From JAKSSE01 sp045597645 (GTDB lineage: Bacteria > Bacillota > Clostridia > Lachnospirales > Lachnospiraceae), in NCBI GenBank assembly GCA_045597645.1, contig JAZLKM010000073.1, forward strand, positions 1-47,921: a stretch of 47,921 bases of DNA, written 5' to 3'. Below the pieces are notes generated by a model. It saw nothing but the letters and a program-made list of their open reading frames with translations. It ran no database searches and was not told the DNA's origin. The translations under genes were made by a program, and so were the position numbers. Shown here piece after piece: positions 16,363 through 26,282 of this stretch; positions within the stretch are counted from its first letter, which is position 1; each line of letters opens with the position of its first letter.

Positions 16363-17421
16363 ATGATTGATTTATTTGTAGGTTATAAGAAAAAAGAAAA
16401 TTCTTTTGACACTTTGCGAGATGCTCTGCTTAGCATTGATGCCACTGTGGCATCGACTGACGAGGACTCAATCACAAGAAGCTTTACGTCCAAAGAATAC
16501 CCTGCCCCCGTATCATGCGTTGAACCGGTTACCATTCACATGGCCGCTGGAGAGTATCGCGAGAAGATAGTAATCACAAGACCCAACATCACTCTTGAGG
16601 GTGAAGGCGATGGCACCTGCATCATTTTTGGCGACGGTGCCTTTTTCGATATGCCAGATGGTGAGAAGCGGGGCACCTTCCGTACTGCTACAATGCGGAT
16701 AGATACCCACGACTTTACTGCCCGCAATATCAAATTTCAAAATGATGCCGGTATCGGTGCCATAGCAGGTCAGGCGTTGGCGCTGTATGTCGATGGCGAT
16801 CGTAATCTTTTCGAGGACTGCATCTTTGTCGGTAGCCAAGATACTCTTTTCACCGCTCCACTTCCGCTTAAGGAGGCTAAGCCAGGTGGATTCAAAGGGC
16901 CCGGTGAGACACATGATCGCGTGATGGGCCGTCAGTGCTACAGACGCTGCCATATTACCGGAGACGTTGACTTTATTTTCGGAAGCGCAATCGCGCTTTT
17001 CGAAGATTGCACCATCTTTTCAAAAAAAGCATGTGACAAGCCTGTCCCGGAAAGTCCAGACGAGGACGTCATCTACGGCTACGTCACTGCAGCATCCACT
17101 CCGCAGGAATATAGATTCGGATACGTATTTAAGGATTGCAAGCTCATTAGTGATTGCCCCAAAGGCTCTGTGTACTTAGGACGTCCTTGGCGCGAGTATG
17201 CTAAGACTGTGTTCATCCATTGCGAGCTAGGCGAACACATCCATCCAGCCGGTTGGCAGGACTGGAACAAGCCTCATGACCACTTCTTCTACGCCGAATA
17301 TGACTGCTATGGGCCAGGCGCAGATATCTCTGGGCGCGCTGACTTTTCACACCAGTTGACTGAGGAGCAGGCAAAAGAATATACCCCCCAAGCTATACTA
17401 GGGGATTGGGCTGTACTCTAG
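16363..17421 (+). CDS. Pectinesterase (carbohydrate esterase family 8), no signal peptide
   Basis: The CE8 beta-helix signatures are present in order: AGEYREKI, the first catalytic aspartate in GSQDTLFT, the second in GDVDFIFGSA and the substrate arginine in LGRPWREYAK. The enzyme removes methyl esters from homogalacturonan, giving methanol and free carboxylates. The N terminus is not a signal peptide, so it probably works in the cytoplasm on imported methylated oligogalacturonides. ATG 16363 has GAGGA just upstream. The gene stands alone on the plus strand and ends before a strong terminator. Confidence 0.9.
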   Translation: MIDLFVGYKKKENSFDTLRDALLSIDATVASTDEDSITRSFTSKEYPAPVSCVEPVTIHMAAGEYREKIVITRPNITLEGEGDGTCIIFGDGAFFDMPDGEKRGTFRTATMRIDTHDFTARNIKFQNDAGIGAIAGQALALYVDGDRNLFEDCIFVGSQDTLFTAPLPLKEAKPGGFKGPGETHDRVMGRQCYRRCHITGDVDFIFGSAIALFEDCTIFSKKACDKPVPESPDEDVIYGYVTAASTPQEYRFGYVFKDCKLISDCPKGSVYLGRPWREYAKTVFIHCELGEHIHPAGWQDWNKPHDHFFYAEYDCYGPGADISGRADFSHQLTEEQAKEYTPQAILGDWAVL

Positions 17422-17546
17422 CAAATTTAGCATTTCTGCGGTAGACTTAAGTCTGGTAAGTAAAGCATCTTCGGATGATCAAAAATACCATCGCTGAATT
17501 ATTAGCTCAGCTAGCAAAATATTCGGAAAACTAGCAAAAAGAAACA

Positions 17547-17580
17547 ACAAGTCCCCTCTGCATTTGCAGAGGGGACTTGT
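17547..17580. terminator. Bidirectional intrinsic terminator
   Basis: A perfect 15-bp stem (ACAAGTCCCCTCTGC and its complement) closes an ATTT loop. The A-rich left flank gives a T-rich tail on the minus strand. It separates the pectinesterase from the end of the large minus-strand operon. The preceding 17422-17546 holds nothing else I recognise. Confidence 0.88.
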
Positions 17581-17805
17581 TTATTCACCTCTCTCACTAG
17601 TGAGAGCTTTTCCACTGTTCCATAGGTCTGCTGCCTTCTGAGCAGCGGCGGCCTTGTCAGCTTCTGTTTTGTAAGTTATATCCACGGTGTGGGCACCGCA
17701 GTCAATGCAGTAAATGCTGACACCGCTTGGACCTTCGTCTTCCAGGTATCCTACGCCGCCGCACTTCGGGCAGCCTTCTAGGTCTATTGTCTCAAATAGT
17801 TCCAT
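17581..17805 (-). CDS. Small zinc-ribbon protein, Lar-like
   Basis: The 74-residue product has a CPKCGG...CIDCG zinc ribbon followed by a helix with KAADLWNSG, the layout of the Lar family (restriction alleviation) of short proteins. In non-phage settings the role of such proteins is unknown. The start ATG 17805 has GGAGG eleven bases before it; a longer in-frame form from 17877 would overlap thiN and lacks a ribosome-binding site. It is last in the long operon, 68 nt behind thiN, and stops at the terminator. Confidence 0.65.
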   Translation of the reverse strand: MELFETIDLEGCPKCGGVGYLEDEGPSGVSIYCIDCGAHTVDITYKTEADKAAAAQKAADLWNSGKALTSERGE

Positions 17806-17873
17806 CGTAGTCTCATCCTCCAGTTTCATCTCATGTTTCTCGTTTTTATATATCAACCAATTGCATATGTATG

Positions 17874-18524
17874 TCAATCTTTTGACTCGATCAAATATGC
17901 TACTCCATCTCCTATAGAAATCCTAGCTTGGTCTGCCACTATCTCATTGCTTACGCCCAGACCTGATGTTCTCGGTATTGTCACATTCTCTATATTATAT
18001 TTTGCTCCGCTTATTGTCACAGAGTCTAAGTCTGTATCGTATGGAATGACCGAGAAAAATCCTCCGTACTGCTCTGACTTTTTAATTGTAATATTCCCTG
18101 TAAACACTCTGATTCTGTTATGTGGATCTATAACCGTTACTACAGTCCCCGCATCATATGCCTTTTTCATCAAAGCAAATGTGGACAACATATGATCCAC
18201 TCTGGTGCCTGTGGCTCCGATTATGGTTACCGGCACCTTCGGAAAATTTACCAACACATAATCGATTGCTTCCTCAGTGTCTGTGTTGTCCTTAATCGGA
18301 TTTAGGCGTATCTCATTTACATTTTCTGATTCGAAAAAAGAAACTGCATCTGCCTTTGCAGAATCAAAGTCACCCAGCATTAGGTCCGGCTTTAAGCCGC
18401 ATTCTAGCAACGACTCCGTTCCTCTGTCTACACCTATTAAATAAAAATCCGGCAGACCAGCTACCACCTCTTTTAGCAAAGGAATGGACACCTCTCCGCC
18501 GGTTACGATCAATATATTTTGCAC
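17874..18524 (-). CDS. thiN: Thiamine pyrophosphokinase
   Basis: The enzyme transfers pyrophosphate from ATP to thiamine, giving thiamine diphosphate. Family motifs are IGVDRG, LGDFDS, KDNTDTEEA and GATGTRVDHML, with the beta-sandwich C-terminal domain after about residue 130. Length 216 fits. The start is GTG 18524, three bases behind the rpe stop, with GGGGA upstream. The order rsgA-rpe-thiN is conserved in Firmicutes and supports the call. I see no TPP riboswitch here. Confidence 0.93.
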   Translation of the reverse strand: MQNILIVTGGEVSIPLLKEVVAGLPDFYLIGVDRGTESLLECGLKPDLMLGDFDSAKADAVSFFESENVNEIRLNPIKDNTDTEEAIDYVLVNFPKVPVTIIGATGTRVDHMLSTFALMKKAYDAGTVVTVIDPHNRIRVFTGNITIKKSEQYGGFFSVIPYDTDLDSVTISGAKYNIENVTIPRTSGLGVSNEIVADQARISIGDGVAYLIESKD

Positions 18525-18527
18525 TTA

Positions 18528-19181
18528 TTATTTCCCCATTTTCTGAAGAAAAGCTTTTACTGATTCTGATACATCATCCGGGAATATCGATGAACCTGCC
18601 ACAATTATATTAGCGCCTGCTGCAAGAACCTCATCCACGTTTCCCAGGTTAATACCACCGTCCACTTCGATGTCAGTCTTTAAGCCATTCTTTTCCAATA
18701 TCTCACGGAGCTTAACTATCTTCTCTGTGACATACGGGATAAACTTCTGGCCTCCCCAACCAGGGTTTACAGTCATTAGAAGCACCATATCTACCTGGTC
18801 TAATACCAGCATTATATCTTCGATAGGAGTACTTGGATTGAGTGCTACTCCAGCCAGGATACCTCTGTCCTTTATGGCTCTGATTGTAGCATCCAGATGC
18901 ACCGTTGCCTCCGCATGCACAGTGATGATATCTGCACCTGCATTTGCAAATGTATCTATAAATCGCTCCGGCTTTTCCACCATAAGATGTACATCCAGTA
19001 TACGATCTGTGATAGGGCGAATAGCCTCAACAATAGCTGTACCCATACTGAAATTAGGTACGAAACTACCATCCATTACGTCAATATGAATATATTGTGC
19101 TCCTGCTGCATCAGCTTCTCGTATCTGATCTCCCAGTCTTGTAAAATCTGCTGCTAGCAGTGAAGGCGCCAGACAATTCAT
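18528..19181 (-). CDS. rpe: Ribulose-phosphate 3-epimerase
   Basis: A TIM-barrel enzyme converting ribulose 5-phosphate to xylulose 5-phosphate in the pentose phosphate pathway. Motifs are SLLAADF, HIDVMDGSFVPN, DVHLMVEKP, VNPGWGGQKF and DVDGG-type EVDGGI with the metal-site residues. The 217 residues match the family. Its ATG overlaps the rsgA stop by one base (TAATG), so translation is probably coupled. Confidence 0.95.
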   Translation of the reverse strand: MNCLAPSLLAADFTRLGDQIREADAAGAQYIHIDVMDGSFVPNFSMGTAIVEAIRPITDRILDVHLMVEKPERFIDTFANAGADIITVHAEATVHLDATIRAIKDRGILAGVALNPSTPIEDIMLVLDQVDMVLLMTVNPGWGGQKFIPYVTEKIVKLREILEKNGLKTDIEVDGGINLGNVDEVLAAGANIIVAGSSIFPDDVSESVKAFLQKMGK

Positions 19182-20059
19182 TATTTGTATTCCTTCCCTT
19201 TTAGTAATTCAAAAAAATAAATATAGTTGTCATATCTGTCCTTAGATATGACTCCCTCATCAAGTGCCTGTCTGACTGCACAGTCAGGCTCCTTGTAGTG
19301 CATGCACATTGTAAAACGGCATCCCGGCTCGTATGGTACAAACTCCGGATAGAAGTCCCTCAGTCTTTCCTTTTCTATGTCAGGCAAGTCCAGCGAGCTA
19401 AAGCCCGGTGTATCAAGGATGAGGCCTCCACATGCCAGCGGCAGTAGCTCTGTATGTCTTGTTGTATTTTTGCCTCTGCCTATCTTATAGCTAATCTCGC
19501 CAGTCTCCATCTCATGCATGGGTTCCATACAGTTGACCAGTGACGACTTACCTGCTCCGGATGGGCCTGCAACAGTGGTGGTCCTACCCTTAAGCAGCTG
19601 CTTTATCTCAGCTATGCCCTGTCCCGTCTTTGTGGAAGTAAATATCACTTTATAACCTGCAGACTCGTATATTCTCGAATACTGCAAAAGCTCTTCCTCA
19701 CTTACCAGATCAGCCTTATTAAAGCATATTATGACAGGTATCTCATAATACTCCATGCTTATCAAAAAGCGGTCTAGAAGTCCAAGCTGTGGATTGGGAT
19801 CCTTGGCTGCAAATATGACCAATGCCTGGTCTATATTAGCCACTGCCGGTCTTATTAAGGCATTATCCCGTTCAAGTACATTGTCTACGTTGCCTATCAT
19901 ATCCTTGGCATCAACAACGGATATCTCTACCCTATCGCCCACAAGTGGCTTGGTACCGTCATGCCTAAGTATTCCCTTGGCTTTGCACTCGTACGTACCA
20001 GCTTGATCTACATATACATAGTAGAACCCAGCTATTCCCTTTACTATTGTCCCCTGCAA
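19181..20059 (-). CDS. rsgA: Ribosome small-subunit GTPase RsgA
   Basis: This circularly permuted GTPase helps mature the 30S subunit. An N-terminal OB domain (VKGIAGFYYVYV) is followed by G4 FNKAD, G1 GPSGAGKSSLVN and G3 DTPG, then the zinc motif around CRFTMCMHYKEPDCAV. The start is TTG 20059, giving a MQGTIVKGIAGFYYV-type N terminus typical of the family, with GGCAGG five bases upstream. It lies 15 nt behind the kinase gene and overlaps rpe. Confidence 0.95.
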   Translation of the reverse strand: MQGTIVKGIAGFYYVYVDQAGTYECKAKGILRHDGTKPLVGDRVEISVVDAKDMIGNVDNVLERDNALIRPAVANIDQALVIFAAKDPNPQLGLLDRFLISMEYYEIPVIICFNKADLVSEEELLQYSRIYESAGYKVIFTSTKTGQGIAEIKQLLKGRTTTVAGPSGAGKSSLVNCMEPMHEMETGEISYKIGRGKNTTRHTELLPLACGGLILDTPGFSSLDLPDIEKERLRDFYPEFVPYEPGCRFTMCMHYKEPDCAVRQALDEGVISKDRYDNYIYFFELLKGKEYK

Positions 20060-20074
20060 ACCTACCTGCCTATC

Positions 20075-22315
20075 CTACTGCTGCGGAGCTGCTGTGGTAT
20101 CGTCCGGTACTGGAACCGGCTGCGATGTGCTAGTACCTGAGCCAACCTTAAGCTTTAGTGTCGTACCCTCCGGATATACAGTAACACTGTCAAGTGCCAC
20201 TGCAGTACCATCCTCTAAGTACAGTCCCTCGAGGTCATTCTTAGTGCTTTCTACAATCTCTATATTCTGCAGGTCAATCTTAAATCCAGCATTTTCCAAT
20301 GCCCATACTGCCGTCTCCTGGTCTATACCAAGCAATCCGCTTGGTAGAGTCACACCCTTTCCAAGACTCCATACGACCTTAACAGTAGAGCCTCTCTTCA
20401 CTGACTCTCCAGCCCCCGGTGTCCAGCTTACCAACGAGCCCGGTGTGGTACCGTCAGTGCTATATACCTCACTTCGCTCGTATACAAGGCCTTCCTTTTC
20501 CAGTGCTGCCTTGATATCATCCTCACTCAGATTTGCCAGATTAGGCACTGTCGTCATAGTCGTGCCCTTGCTGACTACTACAGCAATAGTGGACTGCTTC
20601 TTGACAGCAGTACCCTCAGCTGGAGTACAGGTTACTACATATCCTGCCTCAACTGTATCTGAGTACTCCTCAGCAACTGACCACTTAAGTCCTGCGTCCG
20701 TAATGAGCTTAGTAGCCTCAGTCTGACCCTTGCCTACGATTCCACTTGGCACCTTTATCAGGTCCTGGCCTGAGCTAATAGTAATGGTTACTGTCTCTCC
20801 CGCCTTGAGCAGATATCCCGCTGCCGGCTTACTAGAGAGAACCTTCCCCTCCTCAACGTTATCACTGGAAGCCGAAGCTGTCTCGACCTCAAATCCTGCC
20901 TCCTTGAGCGCCGCAGTTGCATCTGCCTGTGTCTTACCTACAACATCAGGTATTGTTATCTCGCCCTTGCCCGAGCTAAGTCTAACTTCAACAGTAGTAT
21001 TTTCCGGTATTATCTCCCCCGGATCTACGCTCTGGCTTGCAATCATATTCTCAATTACAGTATCAGATGACTCGTACCCTACCAACTTATATCCAAGGCC
21101 CAAAGTCTTGAGCATCTCCTTGGCCTGTTCCTCAGACATTCCAATGATGTTGGGCATCTCAAGGCCCTCTTCCTCTGGAGCTGTAACCTGCTCAGTCTTC
21201 ACTGGTTCAGTATCATCATCTTTGTCCTTATTGCCGAAGAAGCCCAGCATGCTTCCACCTATGTAGATGATAACCATTACAATGATTGCAGCTGCCACGA
21301 TACCAATAATAGTAAGTATCTTCTCCGCTTTAGGAGACATGAAGCCATCTTCATCGTCATCCTCATCGTCGTCATCTATATCTTCATCATCTTCATACTC
21401 ATCATCGTCGTCATATTCACGCTCTGGCTCTGGCATACGTCTAGCAGGAGCCGGCTCATCTCCATGAGACACTGGAATCACTGCCACAGGCTCATCAGGA
21501 TTGATAAGTGATTTCTTAAGGTCAATAATGAGCTCCCCTATTGATGCATATCTCTTGTCAGGGCTCTTCTGAGTACATTTCAGAATAATACCCTCTATGC
21601 TTACTGGCAGATTCTCCACATAAGCTGACGGCGGGGTTATCTCATTCTGCAGGTGCTGAATTGCAATGGAAATAGCATTTTCTCCATCAAATGGCACATG
21701 TCCTGACAACATCTCATACATTACTATACCTAATGAGTAGATATCGGTACGGCCATCAACAAAGCCATTTCTGGCCTGCTCTGGTGATATATAATGGACA
21801 CTGCCCATGGCCTCAGTGCTTACAGTATTGCCACTTGAGGCTCTTGCAATACCGAAATCAGTAACCTTCACCTTTCCCTCAGATGAAATCATGATATTCT
21901 GAGGCTTAATATCTCTATGCACAATACCCTTGTTATGTGCTGCCTCTATACCGCGAGATACCTGAATACCAATGCTCACCGCCTCCTTGAAGGTCAGTTT
22001 GCCCTTTTTCTCAATATAGGTCTTGAGAGTAATCCCCTCAATGTATTCCATGATAATGAAGTAGATACCATCCTGGCTACCTACGTCATAGATATTTACA
22101 ATATTGGGATGCTCTAATCCTGCTGCAGACTGAGCCTCAGTACGGAACTTATTTACAAAGGTCATGTCCTGAGCAAACTCTGCCTTAAGTACTTTTATAG
22201 CGATATTTCTATCCAGAATATGATCCTTGGCTTTGTATACCTCGGACATACCGCCCGTACCTATTCGGTCGATTATCTCATACCTATCTGCAAGAAAACT
22301 GCCATTTTGTAACAT
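20075..22315 (-). CDS. prkC: PASTA-domain Ser/Thr protein kinase (PrkC/StkP)
   Basis: A Hanks-type kinase domain (about 10-270) has GTGGMSEVYKA, the lysine in AIKVLK (Lys41), HRDIKPQN (Asp135) and DFG (Asp153). Next come a very acidic Asp/Glu linker (about 300-325), one membrane segment (about 333-358) and five external PASTA repeats before a Pro/Thr-rich tail. PASTA kinases sense peptidoglycan fragments or lipid II and control cell wall growth and dormancy. Its phosphatase partner prpC is directly upstream. All catalytic residues are present. Confidence 0.96.
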   Translation of the reverse strand: MLQNGSFLADRYEIIDRIGTGGMSEVYKAKDHILDRNIAIKVLKAEFAQDMTFVNKFRTEAQSAAGLEHPNIVNIYDVGSQDGIYFIIMEYIEGITLKTYIEKKGKLTFKEAVSIGIQVSRGIEAAHNKGIVHRDIKPQNIMISSEGKVKVTDFGIARASSGNTVSTEAMGSVHYISPEQARNGFVDGRTDIYSLGIVMYEMLSGHVPFDGENAISIAIQHLQNEITPPSAYVENLPVSIEGIILKCTQKSPDKRYASIGELIIDLKKSLINPDEPVAVIPVSHGDEPAPARRMPEPEREYDDDDEYEDDEDIDDDDEDDDEDGFMSPKAEKILTIIGIVAAAIIVMVIIYIGGSMLGFFGNKDKDDDTEPVKTEQVTAPEEEGLEMPNIIGMSEEQAKEMLKTLGLGYKLVGYESSDTVIENMIASQSVDPGEIIPENTTVEVRLSSGKGEITIPDVVGKTQADATAALKEAGFEVETASASSDNVEEGKVLSSKPAAGYLLKAGETVTITISSGQDLIKVPSGIVGKGQTEATKLITDAGLKWSVAEEYSDTVEAGYVVTCTPAEGTAVKKQSTIAVVVSKGTTMTTVPNLANLSEDDIKAALEKEGLVYERSEVYSTDGTTPGSLVSWTPGAGESVKRGSTVKVVWSLGKGVTLPSGLLGIDQETAVWALENAGFKIDLQNIEIVESTKNDLEGLYLEDGTAVALDSVTVYPEGTTLKLKVGSGTSTSQPVPVPDDTTAAPQQ

Positions 22316-22331
22316 TCTTCACCTCATCGAA

Positions 22332-23051
22332 TTATATTTCTACAACTATCGCTGTAATATTGTCTGCGCCGCCATTCGCATTTGCCAGGTCGACGATTCT
22401 ATCAACTTTTTCATCCACTTCTACATCATCGCTGAGTATCTCATAGAGCTCCTCGTCGCTGATCATGTTGGTAACACCGTCTGAGCACAAAAGCAGATGG
22501 TCTCCCGCCTCAATGTTATCTATAACAAAAGTATCCCAGTTCACACTTGGCTCGATGCCAAATGCTCTGGTAATTTTGTGCCTATCCGGGTGTATCTCGG
22601 CCTCTTCCTCAGTGATAAGACCGCGCCTAACCATCTCCTCAACAACAGAATGATCTCTTGTGATCTGCTGTATACTGTCTTTTCTTGACAAATAAAGCCT
22701 GCTGTCACCCACGTTGAACACGTGAAGTATAGTGCCGTCCACAACCGCTATTACCATAGTGGTACCGCAACCCATCTTGTCGCCTATCGCAGCACTAAAA
22801 ACGGAAGCATTACCTACATACAATGCCTCCTCAACTATCTGCTTAACATCAGTTAATGCGCTGTTACTTATAGACTCTACTACCTTCTGAGTACCAAAAG
22901 AGGACGCAAACTCTCCTGCGTTATGTCCTCCCATTCCATCGGCAACTATATACAAATTGGGAAGATTGCCGACACTATGGTCACTATTATATAAGTAGTC
23001 CTGATTAGTCTTTCTTATTTTCCCTTTATCTGTGCGGGAAGCGCTTTTCAT
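22332..23051 (-). CDS. prpC: PP2C-family protein phosphatase (PrpC/Stp)
   Basis: This metal-dependent Ser/Thr phosphatase reverses the action of the PASTA kinase encoded 16 nt downstream. Visible PP2C motifs are KIRKTNQDYL, VADGMGGHNAG with metal-binding Asp, FNVGDSRLY, LLLCSDGVTNM and GGADNITAIVV. At 239 residues it has the usual bacterial length. The ATG shares a 4-nt overlap with the rlmN stop. Confidence 0.95.
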   Translation of the reverse strand: MKSASRTDKGKIRKTNQDYLYNSDHSVGNLPNLYIVADGMGGHNAGEFASSFGTQKVVESISNSALTDVKQIVEEALYVGNASVFSAAIGDKMGCGTTMVIAVVDGTILHVFNVGDSRLYLSRKDSIQQITRDHSVVEEMVRRGLITEEEAEIHPDRHKITRAFGIEPSVNWDTFVIDNIEAGDHLLLCSDGVTNMISDEELYEILSDDVEVDEKVDRIVDLANANGGADNITAIVVEI

Positions 23052-24085
23052 CCATTCTCCTTTATGAAACTACGGCGGAGCTGGCCACAAGCGCCATTTA
23101 TATCTCTGCCCATTTCTCTCCTAATAGTAACATGAAGTCCATTTTTTTCAAGTTTATTTTTGAATGCCATAGCCGCCTTAGCGCTAGGCTGCACGAAGTC
23201 TCGCTCCTCTATTGGATTCACTGGAATGAGGTTGACATGTGCCTGCATACCCGCCAAAAGCTTTATAAGCTGAGCCGCATCATCATCAGTATCATTCACT
23301 CCAGCAACAAGACTGTACTCGTATGTCATACGCCTGCCTGTAGTATCAAAATAGTATCTGCAGGCTTCAAGTACCTCATTTATATGGTACCTATTCGCCA
23401 CTGGCATGAGCGCTGCTCTCTTTTCCTGGGTTGCCCCATGGAGCGACAACGCTAATGTAATCTGCAAGTGCATGTCTGCCAGTTCATATATCTTCGGCAC
23501 AATGCCGCAAGTACTTACAGTAATATTTCTATGGCTTAGATTCTTACCATTCGGATGCGCTATCAACTGTAAAAATCTCACCAAATTGTCGTAATTATCT
23601 AATGGCTCACCGCTGCCCATTATTACCACATGTCCGACCGGTTCGCCAAGGTCCCTCTCTATTGCATATATCTGCTCAAGCATCTCTGATGCAGTAAGGT
23701 TTCTCGACAATCCATCGATTGTGGACGCACAAAATCTGCATCCCATCCTACAGCCTGCCTGAGACGATATACATACGGAGTTGCCATAGTGATACTTCAT
23801 CCTGACGCTCTCAATTATATTGCCATCTGAAAGTGCAAAAAGATATTTTCTGGTATCGTCCTCATTCGAAACTCTACACTCGAGCGGTGCCAATGTCGTA
23901 AGATTAGTATTCTCTGACAGCTTTTGACGCAGACCTTTTGACAGATTTGTCATCTCATCAAACGATGACACATGCTTTTTATGTAGCCACTCGAAGACCT
24001 GGCCAGCTCTAAACCTAGGCTCTCCCACTTCTGCCAGATATTCCTGCAGTTCCTCAGGTGTATATGATCTAATATCTGGCGTCAT
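23048..24085 (-). CDS. rlmN: Dual-specificity 23S rRNA A2503/tRNA A37 C2-methyltransferase
   Basis: A radical SAM methyltransferase that adds a methyl to C2 of adenine 2503 in 23S rRNA and A37 in some tRNAs. The cluster motif is CRMGCRFC (Cys112, 116, 119) and the catalytic C-terminal cysteine is in NGACGQL (about 333). The GEPLDNYDN and SLHG stretches also fit. It overlaps rsmB and prpC by four bases each. Confidence 0.96.
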   Translation of the reverse strand: MTPDIRSYTPEELQEYLAEVGEPRFRAGQVFEWLHKKHVSSFDEMTNLSKGLRQKLSENTNLTTLAPLECRVSNEDDTRKYLFALSDGNIIESVRMKYHYGNSVCISSQAGCRMGCRFCASTIDGLSRNLTASEMLEQIYAIERDLGEPVGHVVIMGSGEPLDNYDNLVRFLQLIAHPNGKNLSHRNITVSTCGIVPKIYELADMHLQITLALSLHGATQEKRAALMPVANRYHINEVLEACRYYFDTTGRRMTYEYSLVAGVNDTDDDAAQLIKLLAGMQAHVNLIPVNPIEERDFVQPSAKAAMAFKNKLEKNGLHVTIRREMGRDINGACGQLRRSFIKENG

Positions 24086-25353
24086 TTTATCTTCTCCATA
24101 ACTGCACTGTAGAAGCCGTCATTACCCAATTTTATATCTGGCAACCACTGATTTTGCTCGACAAGTCTATATTCTGAGTGTTTCGCCAAAAAAACCTCTA
24201 CCTGCCGCTCGTTTTCCTTCTTGCTAATTGTGCACGTACTGTATGTCAGGATTCCTCCCCGCCTTACATACGCCGATACTGTCTCAAGTATCGATGCCTG
24301 AATTGACACCAAAGAGTCTATCTCCTGCATTGATGCATGAAGTCTTATATCTGGCTTTTTGCCTAGTACCCCAAGCCCTGAGCAAGGTACGTCTGCCAAT
24401 ACCAGGTCGAATTTTTCTATAAGCTCTGGCCTTGATATAGTTGCGTCCTGCACCTCAATATTTATATTAGTATGCCCAAGTCTCGCCGCATTTTGAGAAA
24501 TGAGTCCTGTCTTTTCTGCTGACACATCCCACGCTGTAACATGACCCGTCTCTCCCACAAGCTCTGCGAGAAAAGTTGACTTTCCTCCTGGGGCGGCACA
24601 ACAATCCAGCACGTAATCTCCTGGCTTTGCACCGGAATGAAGTACATCCATCATGCTGCTTATGTCCTGAATATAAAAGAGTCCCTCAGCAAAGCCCGGC
24701 CATTCCTCTGGTGAGCCTTGACTTAATACTCTTATAGCTGGCATGCCATTTATTACCTCGGCATCTACACCAGCGGCTTTCATATTTTCCAGCAACGTAG
24801 CAACGTCCGTACGAGACGAATTCACCCTGATTGTTAGAGGTGACACCGACAGATATGCCTGACATATTTCATCTGTCTTGGCACCATAGTCCGACCGCCA
24901 CATGTCATATATCCATTTTGGCATATTAGCCTTTTCGTTGGGTGTCAGTGCATCAGCAGTTGCATCCGGATCTCTGGATATCGTGCGCAGCACTCCATTT
25001 ACAAACCCAGACAAACCGGAAAAACCTCTCTTGCGTGCCAGCTTAACCATCTCATTACAGCTTGCTGACGCCGGGACCTTATCCATGTAGCAAATCTCAT
25101 AGCAGCCCATGCGAAGCAACGTACGGATAAGAGGCTTCATCTTATTGACTTTTGTCTTACTGACACTATTTATGCGCCCATCAAGCTCAATATAGCGCTC
25201 TGTCACTCCTGTTACTTCTCTCGAGATAAATGCCCTCTTATGTGGCTCTAGATAAGCATACTTCGAGAGCACGTCGTCCAACAGCTTACCTGCAAAGGCT
25301 CCATTTTCAAATATCTCTATTAATGTCTCGCAAATAATCTCGCGCTCTGTCAT
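24082..25353 (-). CDS. rsmB: 16S rRNA m5C967 methyltransferase
   Basis: An N-terminal NusB-like RNA-binding domain (about 1-140) precedes a SAM methyltransferase domain with DCCAAPGGKSTFLAE, VLADVPCSGLGVLGKKPD and YSTCTISKKENE; the latter two contain the two active-site cysteines. It methylates C967 of 16S rRNA. Length 423 is typical. Four-base overlaps with fmt and rlmN point to coupled translation. Confidence 0.95.
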   Translation of the reverse strand: MTEREIICETLIEIFENGAFAGKLLDDVLSKYAYLEPHKRAFISREVTGVTERYIELDGRINSVSKTKVNKMKPLIRTLLRMGCYEICYMDKVPASASCNEMVKLARKRGFSGLSGFVNGVLRTISRDPDATADALTPNEKANMPKWIYDMWRSDYGAKTDEICQAYLSVSPLTIRVNSSRTDVATLLENMKAAGVDAEVINGMPAIRVLSQGSPEEWPGFAEGLFYIQDISSMMDVLHSGAKPGDYVLDCCAAPGGKSTFLAELVGETGHVTAWDVSAEKTGLISQNAARLGHTNINIEVQDATISRPELIEKFDLVLADVPCSGLGVLGKKPDIRLHASMQEIDSLVSIQASILETVSAYVRRGGILTYSTCTISKKENERQVEVFLAKHSEYRLVEQNQWLPDIKLGNDGFYSAVMEKIK

Positions 25354-26282
25354 ACCTTATTTCCAATATGTCCAGCAACATATGACATTGCTGTCATTCT
25401 CTTCTTGCCCTCAGGCTGGCATTCCAGTACCTCAAGGCACTCTTTTCCACATTTGAAAACCAGTCTGGTCCTGTCTAGTACAGTATACTCTCCTGGCTTC
25501 ATATCGCATGCACCTTCCACCTGCTCGTCACTAAGTACGCGGCTCTTCCAAATCTTGAACAGCTTGCCTCCAAACTGCGTAAATGCAGACGGCCATGGAT
25601 CGAGTCCTCTAGTCTGTCTCTCTATCGCAGCCGCATCCCTACTAAAATCGATGCGACCATCTTCCTTGCTTATCATCCCCACCTTAGTCATCTTAGACTC
25701 ATCCTGTGGGATTGGCGTGATTTCACCTCTCTCAAGCTTCGGGAGAGTATCCAAAAGAAGTCTTGCTCCATCCTCTGCCAGCTCATCAAACAGGCTTCCA
25801 CCTGTGGTCTCCTCTGTTATTGGCACCCTGCTCTGTGACAAAATATCGCCATCGTCAAGTCTTACACCCATCTGCATTATGGTGACTCCGGTCTCTGACT
25901 TTCCGTCTAATATCGACCACTGAATAGGAGCCGCCCCTCTGTATTCTGGCAAAAGTGATGCATGCACATTCACGCACCCCAGTGTCGGATGGTCAAGTAC
26001 CTCCTTGGGTAGTAGCTGACCGAATGCTGCAACTACACCTATATCTGCAGGGTACCGCTTTAGCTCCTCGATTGCTTGAGGTTCCCTCATCTTTATCGGC
26101 TGAAAAACTGGAATATTATGTTTTACAGCCACTTCCTTCACCGGTGACGGCGCCAACGCTCCGCTTCGTCCCCTTGGCTTGTCCGGCTGTGTCACACACA
26201 ATACCACCTCGTGACCTGCAGCTATTATCTCCTCCAAGATAAAGCTGGCAAAGTCAGGTGTTCCCATGAATATTATTTTCAT
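25350..26282 (-). CDS. fmt: Methionyl-tRNA formyltransferase
   Basis: The enzyme puts a formyl group from 10-formyl-tetrahydrofolate on initiator Met-tRNA. The N-terminal domain has FMGTPDFA, the catalytic Asn/His in VNVHASLLPEYRGAAPIQ and TGVTIMQMG; the C-terminal tRNA-binding domain follows from about 205. The 310 residues fit. Its product is deformylated on proteins by Def, whose gene ends one base into the fmt start (TAATG). Confidence 0.96.
   Translation of the reverse strand: MKIIFMGTPDFASFILEEIIAAGHEVVLCVTQPDKPRGRSGALAPSPVKEVAVKHNIPVFQPIKMREPQAIEELKRYPADIGVVAAFGQLLPKEVLDHPTLGCVNVHASLLPEYRGAAPIQWSILDGKSETGVTIMQMGVRLDDGDILSQSRVPITEETTGGSLFDELAEDGARLLLDTLPKLERGEITPIPQDESKMTKVGMISKEDGRIDFSRDAAAIERQTRGLDPWPSAFTQFGGKLFKIWKSRVLSDEQVEGACDMKPGEYTVLDRTRLVFKCGKECLEVLECQPEGKKRMTAMSYVAGHIGNKV

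Noticed and set aside
17806..17877. Longer start for the zinc-ribbon gene
   Set aside because: It would overlap thiN, lacks a ribosome-binding site and the added residues do not look like the family.
20094..21467. Long plus-strand open frames opposite the PASTA kinase
   Set aside because: They are antisense to a gene with all kinase and PASTA motifs and show no domain of their own.
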